A stretch of DNA of 64,000 bases from Limosilactobacillus fermentum (GCF_013394085.1 NZ_CP040910.1:1337418-1401417); one strand, 5' to 3'. Numbered from the stretch's first letter, positions 22,904 to 32,791 are shown. Notes: a model not told the origin generated them from the letters alone. Program-made: numbers and translations.

Positions 22904-25531
22904 TTGCATATTCAACGTCGCCATCGTCGGCTCTGGCTGACGATTAGTTTTTTCCTCCCCGTCTTGTTAATGGGGGGATACTTTGCCTACCGGGGGATGG
23001 CCCCCTTTGGTTCCTCAAGCATCCTGACCGTTGACCTCGGCCAGCAATACGTCGACTTCTTTTCCTACTTACGTTCGACGTTGCTCCACCACCCCACCAG
23101 CATTTTTTACTCCTTTTCTAAGGGCCTGGGCGGTGAAATGTGGGGAACCAACGCCTACTACCTGTTTAGCCCGCTGAACTTAATTCTCCTGCCCTTTGCC
23201 GGCAAGTTTTTGTCAGCGGGAATTCTCATTTTGGTCTTAATCAAGTACGGCTTAGCCGGTCTGTCCATGGCCTGGCTGCTCGACCAGACCACTGAGCAAC
23301 ACGGCGGGCGCCTGCTGGCCTTTTCGACCCCCTATTCGATGATGGGGTGGATGATCGCCAACCAATTAAACGTGTTGTGGCTGGACGTCTTATGGCTTTT
23401 GCCCCTCGTCATCTACGGTCTATTAGCTATTTTAGACGGCCGCGGCTGGCGCTTTTACCTAGCCGCCCTGGCCGTGACCATGATTGATAACTACTACATG
23501 GCCTGGATGGTCGCCCTCTTTACCCTGTTGTTTGCCGGCTGGTATTTGACCACCACCAAGGAGCCTTGGCGCCCCCGGGTAACGGCGTTTTCCCGTTATC
23601 TACTGGCTTCGATCGGCGCCACCACGTTAGCCGCCGTCGTCTTGTTACCCACCGTATTTGCCTTAACCAAGAGCAAGGGGACTTACACCTCAACGTCGGT
23701 CTCGTTTAAGTGGGAATACAACCCCCTCAAGATACTGGCTAAGTTCGTCCCCGGCTCCTTTAACTTCGACCAGATGCCAAGCGGGCAGCCCAACATCTAC
23801 GTTGGCATGCTGATGGTGGCCGGCTTCTTAGCCTACCTACTGAGTCGCCGCGACCGCTGGCCGGCACGCTTAAGCGCCCTCTTGGTTACCGCCTTTTTGG
23901 TGGTTTCCTTCGTCTGGTCACCCTTAGACCTTTTGTGGCACCTCGGCCAGTACCCGGTCTGGTACCCATCGCGGTTCTCCTTTGTCTTTTGCTTCTGGCT
24001 AATCTGGTTGGCCGCCCGGACTCTTGAACCGGGAACGACCTTCTCTTGGCCGGTCGTCTTGGGCGTGGCCCTCATCTTTTTAGTCGGGGCGTTACCGCTG
24101 TTTTTCAACTGGGTGGGCTCCGTTAATTACATTTCTCAAAATCAGCTCTGGATCGGGGCGGGCTTTGCGGCGATCGCGGTGGTGATTTTAACCTTGCGGC
24201 GCCAAACCTCCCCCGCCCTAACCGACGCCTTGATCGTCTTGCTCGCCGTTTGCGACGTCTCCACGAGCGCCTTTACCGCCCTGAATAACATCTCCTACGT
24301 TTCCCAAGCCGAATTTGGTAACTACACAGCCAAACTTGATGCGGCGGTTAACACGATTAAAAAGGGTGACCAGGGTCTTTACCGCATCGCTAAGGACTTC
24401 ATGCGCACCAAAGACGACCCCTTCCAGGCCGACTACAACGCCGCCGATCACTTCAGTTCGACCATGGAACCCAGTGTTTCTAGCTTCGTCGGCTCAATCG
24501 GTCAGCCCGCCGGGGACGGGTTTATCACCTACACCAACGGAACCGAATTGACCGATTCACTGCTGGGCTTTAAGTACTCACTGACGGCCAACAATAATGG
24601 TAAGCAGGCCGGCACCCAAGTCTTACCGCTGACCAGCGCCCGCTACGACTGGAACCGTCAAACTACCCTGTCTTCTTCAAAGCTCATCACGATTAAGAAA
24701 AACCCGACCGCCCTGCCACTCGCCTTTGGGGCCAGCGACCAGATCTTGAGCCTCTCCAAAAACACGTTGGACCCACTCAACTACCAGTCGCAAATTTACC
24801 AAGCACTGGCCGGCAAGTCGACTAACGATTCCTTATTTAAGGTCCAAAACTTTGATCACGTTACCTTCATCAACCTCCACGAGACCACCCAGATTACCGG
24901 GGCCGTCTTAACCAAGGTTGATTCAGCCGCCCCGGCCGCCATCCGGCTGACCTTCAAGCCGACGACTAACGACCCCTACTACCTGACCCTGGGGAACGGG
25001 ATCCTAGACAGCGTGACCATCACCCGGAATGGTAAGGCCCTCAATCAATACGACACCTACCGTGACACCGTAGCCGTTTCAGTGGCCGACCACGCCAAGG
25101 GCAAATCAGTCACCATTACCATGACGCTAAAGAAAAATTCGGCCTGGCTCCAAAACGTCAGCCTGTACCGGCTCAACCAAGCCTCCTTTATGGCTGATTA
25201 CCACAAGCTGGCCCAAAGCCCGTTAAAGATTACTAACTACTCGTCAACCAAGCTTAGCGGAACCGTCAAGCTCAAGAAGGGAGCCACCACCCTGATGACG
25301 ACCATCCCGGCCACCGCCGGGTGGCACGCCATGGTCGATGGTCGCCCCGTTAAGTTACACAAAGTCTTAAGTACCTTTTGGGCCCTGAAATTGACCCCGG
25401 GAACCCACCAGGTGACCTTCTACTTTGTGCCACCGCTACTAATCTGGGGCCTGCTCATTAGCCTAGGCGCCTTCGCCGCTTTCTTTGCCCTCCCGTGGTG
25501 GCAAAAAGTAACAGCTCGCCGCCGGTCCTAA
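22904..25531 (+). CDS. yfhO: YfhO family polytopic membrane protein
   Basis: An 875-aa membrane protein of the YfhO family. The N-terminal half has about 12 transmembrane segments (first at residues 10-30) and carries the family pattern DLGQQYVDFFSYLRS and KGLGGEMWGTNAYYLFSPLNL. The large region from about residue 450 to 845 is extracytoplasmic, followed by a final transmembrane segment and a basic tail. Relatives glycosylate lipoteichoic acid or other wall polymers from undecaprenyl-linked sugars. It starts with TTG, 10 bases after AAAGGA. TATAAT lies about 40 bases upstream but no good -35 is seen. It is monocistronic. Confidence 0.93.
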   Translation: MHIQRRHRRLWLTISFFLPVLLMGGYFAYRGMAPFGSSSILTVDLGQQYVDFFSYLRSTLLHHPTSIFYSFSKGLGGEMWGTNAYYLFSPLNLILLPFAGKFLSAGILILVLIKYGLAGLSMAWLLDQTTEQHGGRLLAFSTPYSMMGWMIANQLNVLWLDVLWLLPLVIYGLLAILDGRGWRFYLAALAVTMIDNYYMAWMVALFTLLFAGWYLTTTKEPWRPRVTAFSRYLLASIGATTLAAVVLLPTVFALTKSKGTYTSTSVSFKWEYNPLKILAKFVPGSFNFDQMPSGQPNIYVGMLMVAGFLAYLLSRRDRWPARLSALLVTAFLVVSFVWSPLDLLWHLGQYPVWYPSRFSFVFCFWLIWLAARTLEPGTTFSWPVVLGVALIFLVGALPLFFNWVGSVNYISQNQLWIGAGFAAIAVVILTLRRQTSPALTDALIVLLAVCDVSTSAFTALNNISYVSQAEFGNYTAKLDAAVNTIKKGDQGLYRIAKDFMRTKDDPFQADYNAADHFSSTMEPSVSSFVGSIGQPAGDGFITYTNGTELTDSLLGFKYSLTANNNGKQAGTQVLPLTSARYDWNRQTTLSSSKLITIKKNPTALPLAFGASDQILSLSKNTLDPLNYQSQIYQALAGKSTNDSLFKVQNFDHVTFINLHETTQITGAVLTKVDSAAPAAIRLTFKPTTNDPYYLTLGNGILDSVTITRNGKALNQYDTYRDTVAVSVADHAKGKSVTITMTLKKNSAWLQNVSLYRLNQASFMADYHKLAQSPLKITNYSSTKLSGTVKLKKGATTLMTTIPATAGWHAMVDGRPVKLHKVLSTFWALKLTPGTHQVTFYFVPPLLIWGLLISLGAFAAFFALPWWQKVTARRRS

Positions 25532-25545
25532 GCACATTTGAACCT

Positions 25546-25580
25546 AAAAAAGCACCGCCCCCACTGGAGCGGTGCTTTTT
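25546..25580. terminator. Bidirectional terminator between yfhO and greA
   Basis: AAAAAAGCACCGC pairs with GCGGTGCTTTTT. It serves both converging genes. Confidence 0.9.
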
Positions 25581-25582
25581 GC

Positions 25583-26059
25583 TTACTTAACGGACAGGAT
25601 CTTAACCTTCATGCTGCCGTTTGGAATTTCAATTTCCACGGTGTCGCCAACCTTGTGGCCCAACAGCCCCTTGGCCATTGGTGATTCGTTGGAAATCTTA
25701 CCGGACAGCGGGTCGGATTCGGATTCACCGACAATCGTGTAGGATTCCGGTTCTTCATCTGGCAATTCTTGGAAGGTAATTTCACGCCCCATCGAAACTT
25801 CGTCGGCGGCAACATCTTCGTTGTCGATGATGACGGCGTATTGCAACATCGTTTCGATTTGGCTAATCCGCCCTTCAACAAAGGCTTGTTCGTCCTTGGC
25901 GGATTCGTACTCGGAGTTTTCGGAGAGGTCCCCGTAGCTCCGCGCAATCTTAATCCGGTTAATGACTTCCGGCCGCCGAACGAGCCGTAAGTCTTCTAAT
26001 TCTTGTTCTAACTTGGCCTTCCCGTCGGCAGTCATCGGGAAGCTTTTTTCTTCAGCCAT
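25583..26059 (-). CDS. greA: Transcription elongation factor GreA
   Basis: A 158-aa GreA that rescues backtracked RNA polymerase by stimulating transcript cleavage. The N-terminal coiled coil (residues about 10-80) ends in the [15 protein letters not shown] tip with the acidic residues that act in the polymerase channel, followed by the FKBP-like domain (about 85-158). I choose the ATG at 26059, with AAGGGG 8 bases upstream, rather than an in-frame GTG three codons earlier. It lies downstream of udk, as in many lactobacilli. Confidence 0.96.
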   Translation of the reverse strand: MAEEKSFPMTADGKAKLEQELEDLRLVRRPEVINRIKIARSYGDLSENSEYESAKDEQAFVEGRISQIETMLQYAVIIDNEDVAADEVSMGREITFQELPDEEPESYTIVGESESDPLSGKISNESPMAKGLLGHKVGDTVEIEIPNGSMKVKILSVK

Positions 26060-26131
26060 TTTCTGCACCCCTTTTTATTAAAAGATCACTAGCAAACTTT
26101 ACCACAGTGCCCCGGTTGCTTTCAACCAGAA

Positions 26132-26782
26132 CTAACCTAAATTAGTGTGACCGCGTTTGACCAAGATATCGCGGACCTTGGTTGATAACAAGTCAATGGC
26201 CACCCGGTTCTCGCCCCCCTCGGGCACGATTAGATCGGCGTAGCGTTTGGTTGGTTCAACGAACTGGTGGTACATCGGCTTAACCGTCGCTAAGTACTGG
26301 TTAATCACCGAGTCAAGTGACCGCCCCCGCTCCTGGATGTCGCGTTGAATTCGGCGAATGATCCGAATGTCGTCATCGGTATCAACGTAGACCTTGATGT
26401 CCATCAGGCTACGCAACCGTTCATCATCGAGGATTAAGATCCCCTCTAAGATGATCACGTCTTGGGGTTCAACCCGGACGGTTTCCGTCGACCGGGTGTA
26501 TTCCTCGTAGTTGTAAACCGGCATGTTAACGGCCTTGTTGTGGCGTAACTGGTTGAGTTGTTCGTACAAGAGATCACTGTCAAAGGCCAGCGGGTGGTCG
26601 TAATTGACCGCCTTGCGTTCTGCCATCGTCATGTCTGCTTGGTCGTTGTAGTAGGTATCTTGGGTAATGATTTGAATTGATTGGCCGTTTAAGTTATCGT
26701 AAATGGCTTTGGAAACGGTGGTCTTCCCGCTTCCCGAGCCGCCGGTCACCCCAATGATGATCGGGCGTCTATTTTCGTTCAT
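26132..26782 (-). CDS. udk: Uridine kinase
   Basis: A 216-aa uridine/cytidine kinase of the pyrimidine salvage pathway. The P-loop GGSGSGKTT lies near residues 14-22; [24 protein letters not shown] and [15 protein letters not shown] follow the family. I use the ATG at 26782, preceded by AGGA, over an upstream in-frame ATG at 26797 that lies within the same ribosome-binding region. It sits between pheT and greA on the same strand. Confidence 0.96.
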   Translation of the reverse strand: MNENRRPIIIGVTGGSGSGKTTVSKAIYDNLNGQSIQIITQDTYYNDQADMTMAERKAVNYDHPLAFDSDLLYEQLNQLRHNKAVNMPVYNYEEYTRSTETVRVEPQDVIILEGILILDDERLRSLMDIKVYVDTDDDIRIIRRIQRDIQERGRSLDSVINQYLATVKPMYHQFVEPTKRYADLIVPEGGENRVAIDLLSTKVRDILVKRGHTNLG

Positions 26783-26865
26783 GAATGCTTTCCTCATTTC
26801 TTATATCCGCCAAAGTATACCAGAGGGTCTTTCATCGGGCAAGTGGCGCCCGTTGTCCACGCGAA

Positions 26866-26902
26866 GGGCCCCAGGCGTCGGCAAGCCAACGTACTGGGGC
26901 CC
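26866..26902 (-). terminator. Hairpin after pheT
   Basis: GGGCCCCAG and CTGGGGCCC pair perfectly around a 19-base loop that can itself pair. On the minus strand no T-run follows, so it may be an RNA-stabilising hairpin or a weak terminator rather than a classical one. Confidence 0.55.
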
Positions 26903-26914
26903 AATTGGTAATTT

Positions 26915-29353
26915 TTAACGAATTTCTGCTTGGACTTGATCCTTTAAGTGGGCAATCACCTTGTCAAAGGCCTCGTTAACCTGGTCTTCGGTTAAGGTTC
27001 CTTGATCGGCTTGGTAAGTCAAGGTGTAGGCCAAGGATTTCTTATTAGCGGGCAGGAAGTTCCCCTTGTACAGGTCGAAGAGGTGGACGGCCTTCAGGTA
27101 CGGTCCGCCGACTTCTTTGATCGCCGTCACGATTTGGGCGTTGGTTACTTTCTGGTCGACCAAGAGGGCCACGTCGCGCGTAATGGCCGGGTACTTGGAG
27201 ATCAGCTGGTAGTGCTTGTCGCGCTTATCGGCTTGCAGCAGTGGTTCGAGGTTTAATTCGAAGACGTAGGTTACCGGAACCCGGTACTGCTTGGCCACGG
27301 TCGGGTGAACCTGGCCAATGTACCCCACCACTTGGCCGTCTAACAAGACGTCGGCACACCGGCCCGGGTGTAAATCGGCCCGGTCGTGGTTCGCCTGATA
27401 GCTAATTTCGCCTTCCACGGCCATGTTACGCAAGTAGCGCTCCACGATCCCCTTAACGGTGAAGAAGTCGACTTGGTTATCGTCGTCTGCCTGGTTCCAG
27501 GAGGCGGCCGTCAAAGAACCGGTCACGGCGCCGGCGATGTGCTCTTCTTCAGTCGGCCGTTCTTGACCAGCCACCGGCAAGAAGACCCGCCCTTGTTCGT
27601 AAAGGGCTACGTTGTCGACTTGGCGAGCAACGTTATAGGCAATGTCGATCAACAGGCCGGCCACGATGTTCATCCGGGTCGCCACGTGATCAGAACTCAT
27701 GGGGTAATCCAAAAGCATCGGCTGGCCGGCTTGCGGGTTCACTTGGAACTGGGCGGCTTGTTCGGCGGTCAGTAAGGAGTAGGAGATGGCTTGGTTTAAA
27801 CCGACCCCTTGCATTACGTGCCGCGACGCCCGTAAGAAGCGTTGCCGTTCGTTTAGCCCCCCCAGCGTCTGGGTGCCGGTCGGCAGGGTTGATGGGATGT
27901 TGTCGTAGCCGTACAGGCGGGCAATTTCTTCGTACAAATCGGCCTTAATGGCGATGTCCCAGCGGCGGGCCGGCACTTGCACCAGCAGCCGGTCATCGTC
28001 AAGCGCCTGGCTTGCAAAGCGCAGGCGGTCAAAGAGGTTCACCAAGTCGGCTTGGCTCAGTGACAGGCCCAAGACGTCGTTGACCCGCTTGGTGGATAAT
28101 TCAATCGGCGTTACCTGAACGGCTTCTTCGGTCGCCGTAACGATCCCCTTGGTGACTTCCCCGCCGGCCAGTTCGCTCAGCCAGTAGGCGGCTTCGTTGA
28201 GGGCCACTTCCACCGTTTCCGGGTTGATCCCCCGTTCAAAGCGCATGGAGGATTCGGAGTGCAGGTCTAGGCGGCGGGCCTGCTTACGAACCATAACCGG
28301 GTCAAAGATGGCGGCTTCCAAGGCGACGTTGACGGTTTGGTCGGTAACCTTGGTGTCTTGGCCCCCCATCGTCCCCGCCAGGGCGGCCGGGCGGTCACCG
28401 TCACACACCAGAATGTCTTGGCTAGCCAGGGTCTGTTCTTCCCCGTCCAGGGTGGTGAACTGCTCGCCCTCCGCAGCGTGACGGACCTTGATTTCGTGGC
28501 TGGTCAAGCGGTCGTAGTCAAAGGAGTGCAGCGGTTGACCGTACTTAACCAGGATGTAGTTGGTTACGTCCACCACGTTGTTAATTGGCCGGATGCCGGC
28601 GTTCCACAGGCGGATTTGCAGCCACAGGGGACTGTCTTGAATGTGGACGTTTTTGATCACCCGCAGCTTGTAAGTCGGCGCCAGTTGTTGGTCGGCGACG
28701 GTCGCCTTGATCAGGTCGGCAGTCCGTTCGGTGCCGTTTTCAACCACTTCATGGCTGGTGAAACCATTGTCCAGGGCGTAAATGGCGGCCAGGTCGTTGA
28801 CGTTACCGTAAATTGACAGCATGTCGCCCCGGTTTGGCGTCACGTCGGTATCGATGATCGTGTCGTCCATCCCCAGGTATGAAAAGACCGGCGCCCCGAC
28901 TTCGGCGTCGTCCGGCAGGTACCAAAGGCCCTCTTCGTAGGCCTTTGGTGCTACCTTATCGGTGAAGCCGATTTCTTGGAGGGCACACAGCATCCCGTTG
29001 GATTCTTCGCCGCGCAGCTTGCTCTTCTTAATCTTAGTGCCATCGGCCAGCTTGGCCCCGGCCAGGGCGGTGATCACCTTCTTACCGGCGACCAGGTTTG
29101 GCGCCCCACACACGATTTGAACGGTCGTGTCTTCGGCCACCTTCACCTGGGCAATGTGCAAGTGATCAGATTGGGGGTGGTCCTTGATCGATTCGACCAG
29201 GCCGACCACCACCTTTTGCAGGCCGTTTTGCGGTGAGTATACGTCGTTAATGTCCACGGAGGTCCGGGCGATCTTTTCGGCTAACTCCGTCGGGGTGATC
29301 CCGTTTTGTTCAAGCGGCAAGTAGTGGTTTAACCACTGGTATGATACTTTCAT
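26915..29353 (-). CDS. pheT: Phenylalanyl-tRNA synthetase beta subunit
   Basis: The 812-aa beta chain of the alpha2-beta2 PheRS. Its domains run in the usual order: an N-terminal tRNA-binding EMAP-like domain (residues about 40-155, HPQSDHLHIAQVKV), the B3/B4 editing domain that removes Tyr-tRNA(Phe) (about 210-390), B5 (about 405-480), the catalytic-like core, and the C-terminal FDX-ACB domain (SKYPAITRDVALLV onward). It is 5 bases after pheS and shares its T-box control. Confidence 0.98.
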   Translation of the reverse strand: MKVSYQWLNHYLPLEQNGITPTELAEKIARTSVDINDVYSPQNGLQKVVVGLVESIKDHPQSDHLHIAQVKVAEDTTVQIVCGAPNLVAGKKVITALAGAKLADGTKIKKSKLRGEESNGMLCALQEIGFTDKVAPKAYEEGLWYLPDDAEVGAPVFSYLGMDDTIIDTDVTPNRGDMLSIYGNVNDLAAIYALDNGFTSHEVVENGTERTADLIKATVADQQLAPTYKLRVIKNVHIQDSPLWLQIRLWNAGIRPINNVVDVTNYILVKYGQPLHSFDYDRLTSHEIKVRHAAEGEQFTTLDGEEQTLASQDILVCDGDRPAALAGTMGGQDTKVTDQTVNVALEAAIFDPVMVRKQARRLDLHSESSMRFERGINPETVEVALNEAAYWLSELAGGEVTKGIVTATEEAVQVTPIELSTKRVNDVLGLSLSQADLVNLFDRLRFASQALDDDRLLVQVPARRWDIAIKADLYEEIARLYGYDNIPSTLPTGTQTLGGLNERQRFLRASRHVMQGVGLNQAISYSLLTAEQAAQFQVNPQAGQPMLLDYPMSSDHVATRMNIVAGLLIDIAYNVARQVDNVALYEQGRVFLPVAGQERPTEEEHIAGAVTGSLTAASWNQADDDNQVDFFTVKGIVERYLRNMAVEGEISYQANHDRADLHPGRCADVLLDGQVVGYIGQVHPTVAKQYRVPVTYVFELNLEPLLQADKRDKHYQLISKYPAITRDVALLVDQKVTNAQIVTAIKEVGGPYLKAVHLFDLYKGNFLPANKKSLAYTLTYQADQGTLTEDQVNEAFDKVIAHLKDQVQAEIR

Positions 29354-29358
29354 TCAAC

Positions 29359-30405
29359 TTATCCTTTCTGGTCAAACTGGGTCAAGAAGCGGACGTCATT
29401 TTGGTAGAAGTCGCGGATGTCTTCCACCCCGTACTTGAGCATGGCAAACCGGTCCGGGCCCAGCCCAAAGGCAAAGCCGCCGTAAACTTCCGGGTCGACG
29501 CCAGACATCTTCAAGACGTTTGGGTGCACCATTCCGGCCCCCAACACCTCGATCCAACCAGTCCCCTTACAGATTGAGCAACCGGCCCCCAGGCAATTAA
29601 AGCAAGTGATGTCGGCCTCGACGGACGGTTCCGTGAACGGGAAGTAACTCGGACGCAGACGCACCTTGAGCTGGTCGCCAAACAGGTTTTGGGCCACCAC
29701 CTCTAGGGTCCCCTTTAAATCGGCCATCGTGACGTGTTCACCGACCACGATTCCTTCAACCTGGTGGAATTGGTGGCTGTGGGTAGCGTCATCGGTGTCA
29801 CGGCGGTAAACCTTCCCCGGTGAGATCATCTTCAACGGCCCCTTGGAGAAGTCGTGTTGTTCCAGCATCCGGGCCTGCATTGGCGACGTTTGGGTCCGCA
29901 TCAAAACAGACGGGGTCACGTAGAAGGTGTCTTGCATGTCGCGGGCCGGGTGGTCCTTTGGCAGGTTCAACTTTTCAAAGTTGTACACCTCTTGTTCCAC
30001 TTCGTCCCCCACGGCCACTTCATACCCCATCCCGATGAAGAGGTCTTCTAGTTGGTCGATGATTTGTTGTAAGACGTGGGGCTGCCCTTGGGCCACCGGG
30101 GTCCCCGGCAGGGTCACGTCAATGGCTTCAGCCGCTAACTTCGCGTCCAAGACCGCCTTTTCCAGTTGGGCCCGCTTTTCTTCTAGCGCTGCTTTTAATT
30201 CGTCGCGGATTTCGTTAGCGAACTTCCCCACCTTTGGCCGTTCGTCGGCGGACAGGTCCTTCATCCCCCGTAAGACTGAGGTTAACGGGCCCTTCTTTCC
30301 CAACAACTTAACCCGCACGTCATTGACCCGGTCCAGGTCGTCACTTTGCTTGATTTCTTCCAGTCCTTGCTGGCGTAATTCTTCCAGCCGCTCCTTTAAG
30401 CTCAT
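29359..30405 (-). CDS. pheS: Phenylalanyl-tRNA synthetase alpha subunit
   Basis: The 348-aa catalytic alpha chain. An N-terminal coiled coil (residues 1-85) reaches the tRNA, and the class II core includes [23 protein letters not shown]-like [13 protein letters not shown], the motif 2 region [22 protein letters not shown] and the C-terminal [14 protein letters not shown] (motif 3). I start at the ATG at 30405, 5 bases after AAGGAGG. A longer frame from 30501 runs back through the T-box terminator and is not coding. Confidence 0.98.
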   Translation of the reverse strand: MSLKERLEELRQQGLEEIKQSDDLDRVNDVRVKLLGKKGPLTSVLRGMKDLSADERPKVGKFANEIRDELKAALEEKRAQLEKAVLDAKLAAEAIDVTLPGTPVAQGQPHVLQQIIDQLEDLFIGMGYEVAVGDEVEQEVYNFEKLNLPKDHPARDMQDTFYVTPSVLMRTQTSPMQARMLEQHDFSKGPLKMISPGKVYRRDTDDATHSHQFHQVEGIVVGEHVTMADLKGTLEVVAQNLFGDQLKVRLRPSYFPFTEPSVEADITCFNCLGAGCSICKGTGWIEVLGAGMVHPNVLKMSGVDPEVYGGFAFGLGPDRFAMLKYGVEDIRDFYQNDVRFLTQFDQKG

Positions 30406-30429
30406 AAAAGCCTCCTTGTTTTCGATGGT

Positions 30430-30660
30430 AAAGAAAAAGCCCCGTCCAAAAAGGGACGAGGCTTCGCGGTACCACCCTAGTTCTTGACAATTGCCAAACA
30501 CTTTTTTGATTGGTAACGGTAATCAACCGGGTACAAGTACCGACTCCGGAAGTGAAATTCGCTGCTGAAGTAGTGGTTGGGGTTCCAGTTGCTACCCCGA
30601 CCTCCCTGAAACTACTTGTGACAGTTACTAGTTTCCATCACTGTCTTTTTAAACAGTTAA
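30430..30660 (-). promoter_or_regulatory. T-box riboswitch (Phe) of pheST
   Basis: On the minus strand the T-box core AGGGTGGTACCGCG lies around 30463-30476, followed by a terminator AAGCCTCGTCCC/GGGACGAGGC-like hairpin with a T-run ending near 30430. Upstream is a long stem I with an AGTAACTG segment, whose distal loop is closed by GGGGT/ACCCC. The specifier loop contains TTC followed by A, the Phe codon. Uncharged tRNA(Phe) is expected to stabilise the antiterminator and switch on pheST. Confidence 0.92.
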
Positions 30661-30661
30661 C

Positions 30662-30690
30662 ATTGTACTCATTGCCACTGCCTTGGTCAA
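30662..30690 (-). promoter_or_regulatory. Promoter of pheST
   Basis: On the minus strand TTGACC and TACAAT with a 17-base spacer. It directly precedes the T-box and follows the HxlR gene stop. Confidence 0.82.
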
Positions 30691-30695
30691 GGGGG

Positions 30696-31028
30696 TTAGC
30701 ACCACTTATCGCTCCAGTTATGAACGGCCGCCATTACGGGGGCGAGGTCTTTCCCCTGTTCAGTCAGCGAGTAATCAACCCGGCTTTCCCCCGGGTAGGT
30801 GTTACGACTGACAATCCCCTCTTGTTCCAGTTCCTTGAGCCGTTCGCAAAGGACCCGGTCACTGCACCGGTCAATGCTAGATGCTAAATCCTTAAACCGT
30901 TGGCTTTCTTCGTGTAACAAAACTTCGATAATCAACCCGTTCCACTTCTTGCCTAAAATGGAAAAGGTGTGCGAAAAACGGGGACACAAACAGAAGGTGT
31001 CGCTCCGTTCCATCGTTGCTTGATCCAT
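30696..31028 (-). CDS. HxlR family transcriptional regulator
   Basis: A 110-aa MarR/HxlR-type winged-helix repressor. Cys12 and Cys14 are in the DTFCLCPRF segment, followed by FSILGKKWNGLIIEVLLHEESQRFKDLASSI, the recognition helix region, and RLKELEQEGIVSRNTYPGESRVDYSLTEQG for the wing. N-terminal cysteines in relatives can sense aldehydes, disulfide stress or oxidants; here they are suggestive only. I use the ATG at 31028, which has GAGGGGG 6 bases upstream, not the longer TTG frame from 31043. It sits 19 bases after the HD-domain gene. Confidence 0.9.
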   Translation of the reverse strand: MDQATMERSDTFCLCPRFSHTFSILGKKWNGLIIEVLLHEESQRFKDLASSIDRCSDRVLCERLKELEQEGIVSRNTYPGESRVDYSLTEQGKDLAPVMAAVHNWSDKWC

Positions 31029-31047
31029 ACAAATCCCCCTCAAATGA

Positions 31048-31563
31048 TTAACTAATTTGGGTTGCCTTCACCCGTTCACGACGCTTGCGTAAACGTGCCC
31101 GCACTGGGCCAAAGAATTCCTGCTCCGCTTCGTAATCATCAACAAGGGATACAATCAAACTTTCCCAGTAACGGGGGACGGCCACGGTGGCGCCAAACAT
31201 GTGCTTTAAAATAATGTCTTTTTCCTTGTTGGAAAGCGACGTGATTTTTTCGGCATTACGAAGGGCCACCCGGGGGTGGATGAAGGCATGCGTCCCCAAG
31301 TCGAACTTGGTCGTCCGCCAATCGTAGTAAAATAAATCGTGTAGCAAACCAGCCCGCGCCGTTGCCTGGTAATCCAGGTTTAGACGTTTCGCCAGCCGGT
31401 AACTATCGTAAGAAACCGCGATTGAATGTTGCAAGCGGTTGGAGTGGTGGTGCTGCGTGTAATTAGCTAACTTTTGGACCGCTGGTTGTTCCAGCAGGTC
31501 ACTGACAAGTGCAACGTATTCTCCGTCCTGGCGCCATTCGTTCTTTGATTTCATTAATTGCAT
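31048..31563 (-). CDS. HD domain hydrolase
   Basis: A 171-aa HD-superfamily protein. The ligands are His in HSNRLQHSIAVSY and the His-Asp pair in LLHDLFYYDW, with later HPRVALRNAEKI and LKHMFGATVAVPRYWESLIVSLVDDYEA. Similar proteins in this spot (next to spoU/pheS) in lactobacilli are annotated only as HD family; they may hydrolyse nucleotides but the substrate is unknown. A basic C-terminus (RARLRKRRERVKA) is notable. The gap 31564-31667 shows only weak pairing. Confidence 0.88.
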   Translation of the reverse strand: MQLMKSKNEWRQDGEYVALVSDLLEQPAVQKLANYTQHHHSNRLQHSIAVSYDSYRLAKRLNLDYQATARAGLLHDLFYYDWRTTKFDLGTHAFIHPRVALRNAEKITSLSNKEKDIILKHMFGATVAVPRYWESLIVSLVDDYEAEQEFFGPVRARLRKRRERVKATQIS

Positions 31564-31667
31564 TACCCCTTTGCTTGCTTTAGTTTACTTTATTGTACAC
31601 GATTCCTGAACAAAAGGGGAGTTAATCGCCCTTTGTTTTTGTAAGTAAAACCAAATTTAACCGGATC

Positions 31668-32447
31668 TTAACCGTTTAACGCGTCGGCCAGTTCAAACAT
31701 CAAAATGCCGGCCGAAACGGCGACGTTCAGCGATTCCGCTTGGCCACGCATCGGAATGTAGAGGTTGGCGGTCGTCTGTTTCAACAACTCCTCGCTCATC
31801 CCGCGTCCTTCGTTACCCATCACCAGGGCAAAGCCCCCCTGCGGCGTGACGATTCGGAAGTCCTTCGCCGCCGGGTTTAACTGGGTCCCGTAGACCGGGT
31901 ACCCGGCTTGTTTAACGTCTTCAAACCACTTCTTTAAGTCGCCCTCGTACAGGGCCAAGTGAAACTGGCTCCCCTGCATGGAACGAACCACCTTGGGGGA
32001 AAACAGGTCGGCGCTCCCGTCCCCGGCGACCACGCCGGCAAAGCCAGCGGCGTCGGCCGTGCGCACCATCGTCCCCACGTTCCCCGGGTCTTGAACCCGG
32101 TCTAAAAAGAGCCAGGCTCCGCTCAGGTCGGTGGCCACCTGATGCAGATCCGGTAGGTCGGCCACCACCATGATCCCCTGGGGGGTGACCGTTTCCGTAA
32201 CGGCCGCCATGATCGCCGGGGTCACGGAATAGACCTCTTTAAAGCGTGCTACAATATCAGGGTGAGCCGCGAGTTCTTCTTTAGTGCCGATTAACTCGTG
32301 CAGACCGCGGTCGGCCTGAAGGGCTTCGTTAACCAGGTGCCACCCTTCCAGTAGGTAGCGCCCCTGTTGCTTGCGTCCCTTTCTGGTCTGGAGCTTCTTC
32401 CACTCCTTAACCCGGGCGTTTTTGACCGACGTTAATTCCTCTACCAA
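31668..32447 (-). CDS. TrmH/SpoU family RNA 2'-O-methyltransferase
   Basis: A SPOUT-fold RNA methyltransferase. The N-terminal RNA-binding region (ITSVKN-like LTSVKNARVKEWKKL) precedes the catalytic domain with the three SpoU motifs: LFLDRVQDPGNVGTMVRTADAAG, FALVMGNEGRGMSEELL and LYIPMRGQAESLNVAVSAGILMFE. It modifies rRNA or tRNA; the target is not known. The frame is open to an ATG at 32474, but that has no good Shine-Dalgarno. I prefer the TTG at 32447 (GAGGTG 6 bases upstream; start TTG-GTA-GAG), which matches family starts and gives 259 aa. Both starts are possible. Confidence 0.9.
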   Translation of the reverse strand: MVEELTSVKNARVKEWKKLQTRKGRKQQGRYLLEGWHLVNEALQADRGLHELIGTKEELAAHPDIVARFKEVYSVTPAIMAAVTETVTPQGIMVVADLPDLHQVATDLSGAWLFLDRVQDPGNVGTMVRTADAAGFAGVVAGDGSADLFSPKVVRSMQGSQFHLALYEGDLKKWFEDVKQAGYPVYGTQLNPAAKDFRIVTPQGGFALVMGNEGRGMSEELLKQTTANLYIPMRGQAESLNVAVSAGILMFELADALNG

Positions 32448-32512
32448 TTCTTTCACCTCAAAATCCATTTCCATTCATCTTACCACGAACAACACGAAAG
32501 GACGATCTTACC

Positions 32513-32791
32513 ATGATTAACTACCACTTACTTGTTGCCGGCCGGGTGCAGGGGGTTGGCTTTCGCTGGGCGACCCTTGAAATTGCTAACGAACTGGGCC
32601 TGGTCGGCTGGGTCAAAAACCGCGCCGACGGCCAAGTTGAAATCGTCGTTCAGGGCCAGCACGCAGCGGTGCGCACCTTTTTAAAAAGAATCCAAGCTGG
32701 CCCCAACCGCTGGGCCCAAGTCGACCGGGTGCAAGTTAAGCAAGAAAACCTCGCCGACTTCGCCGATTTCAGCATTCGAGAAGGGTTCTAG
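32513..32791 (+). CDS. acyP: Acylphosphatase
   Basis: A 92-aa acylphosphatase that hydrolyses carboxyl-phosphate bonds such as acetyl or carbamoyl phosphate. The phosphate-binding loop VAGRVQGVGFRW and the asparagine of GWVKNRADGQVEIVVQG, the two catalytic features, are present. It is divergent from the spoU gene with 65 bases between the start codons, and yidC follows on the same strand. Confidence 0.95.
   Translation: MINYHLLVAGRVQGVGFRWATLEIANELGLVGWVKNRADGQVEIVVQGQHAAVRTFLKRIQAGPNRWAQVDRVQVKQENLADFADFSIREGF

Noticed and set aside
28337-28816. A 159-aa plus-strand frame inside pheT
   Set aside because: A GC-rich shadow of pheT codons without a start signal.
29927-30487. A 186-aa plus-strand frame antisense to pheS and its T-box
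   Set aside because: It mirrors conserved pheS codons and crosses the T-box terminator; no ribosome site and no recognisable domain.
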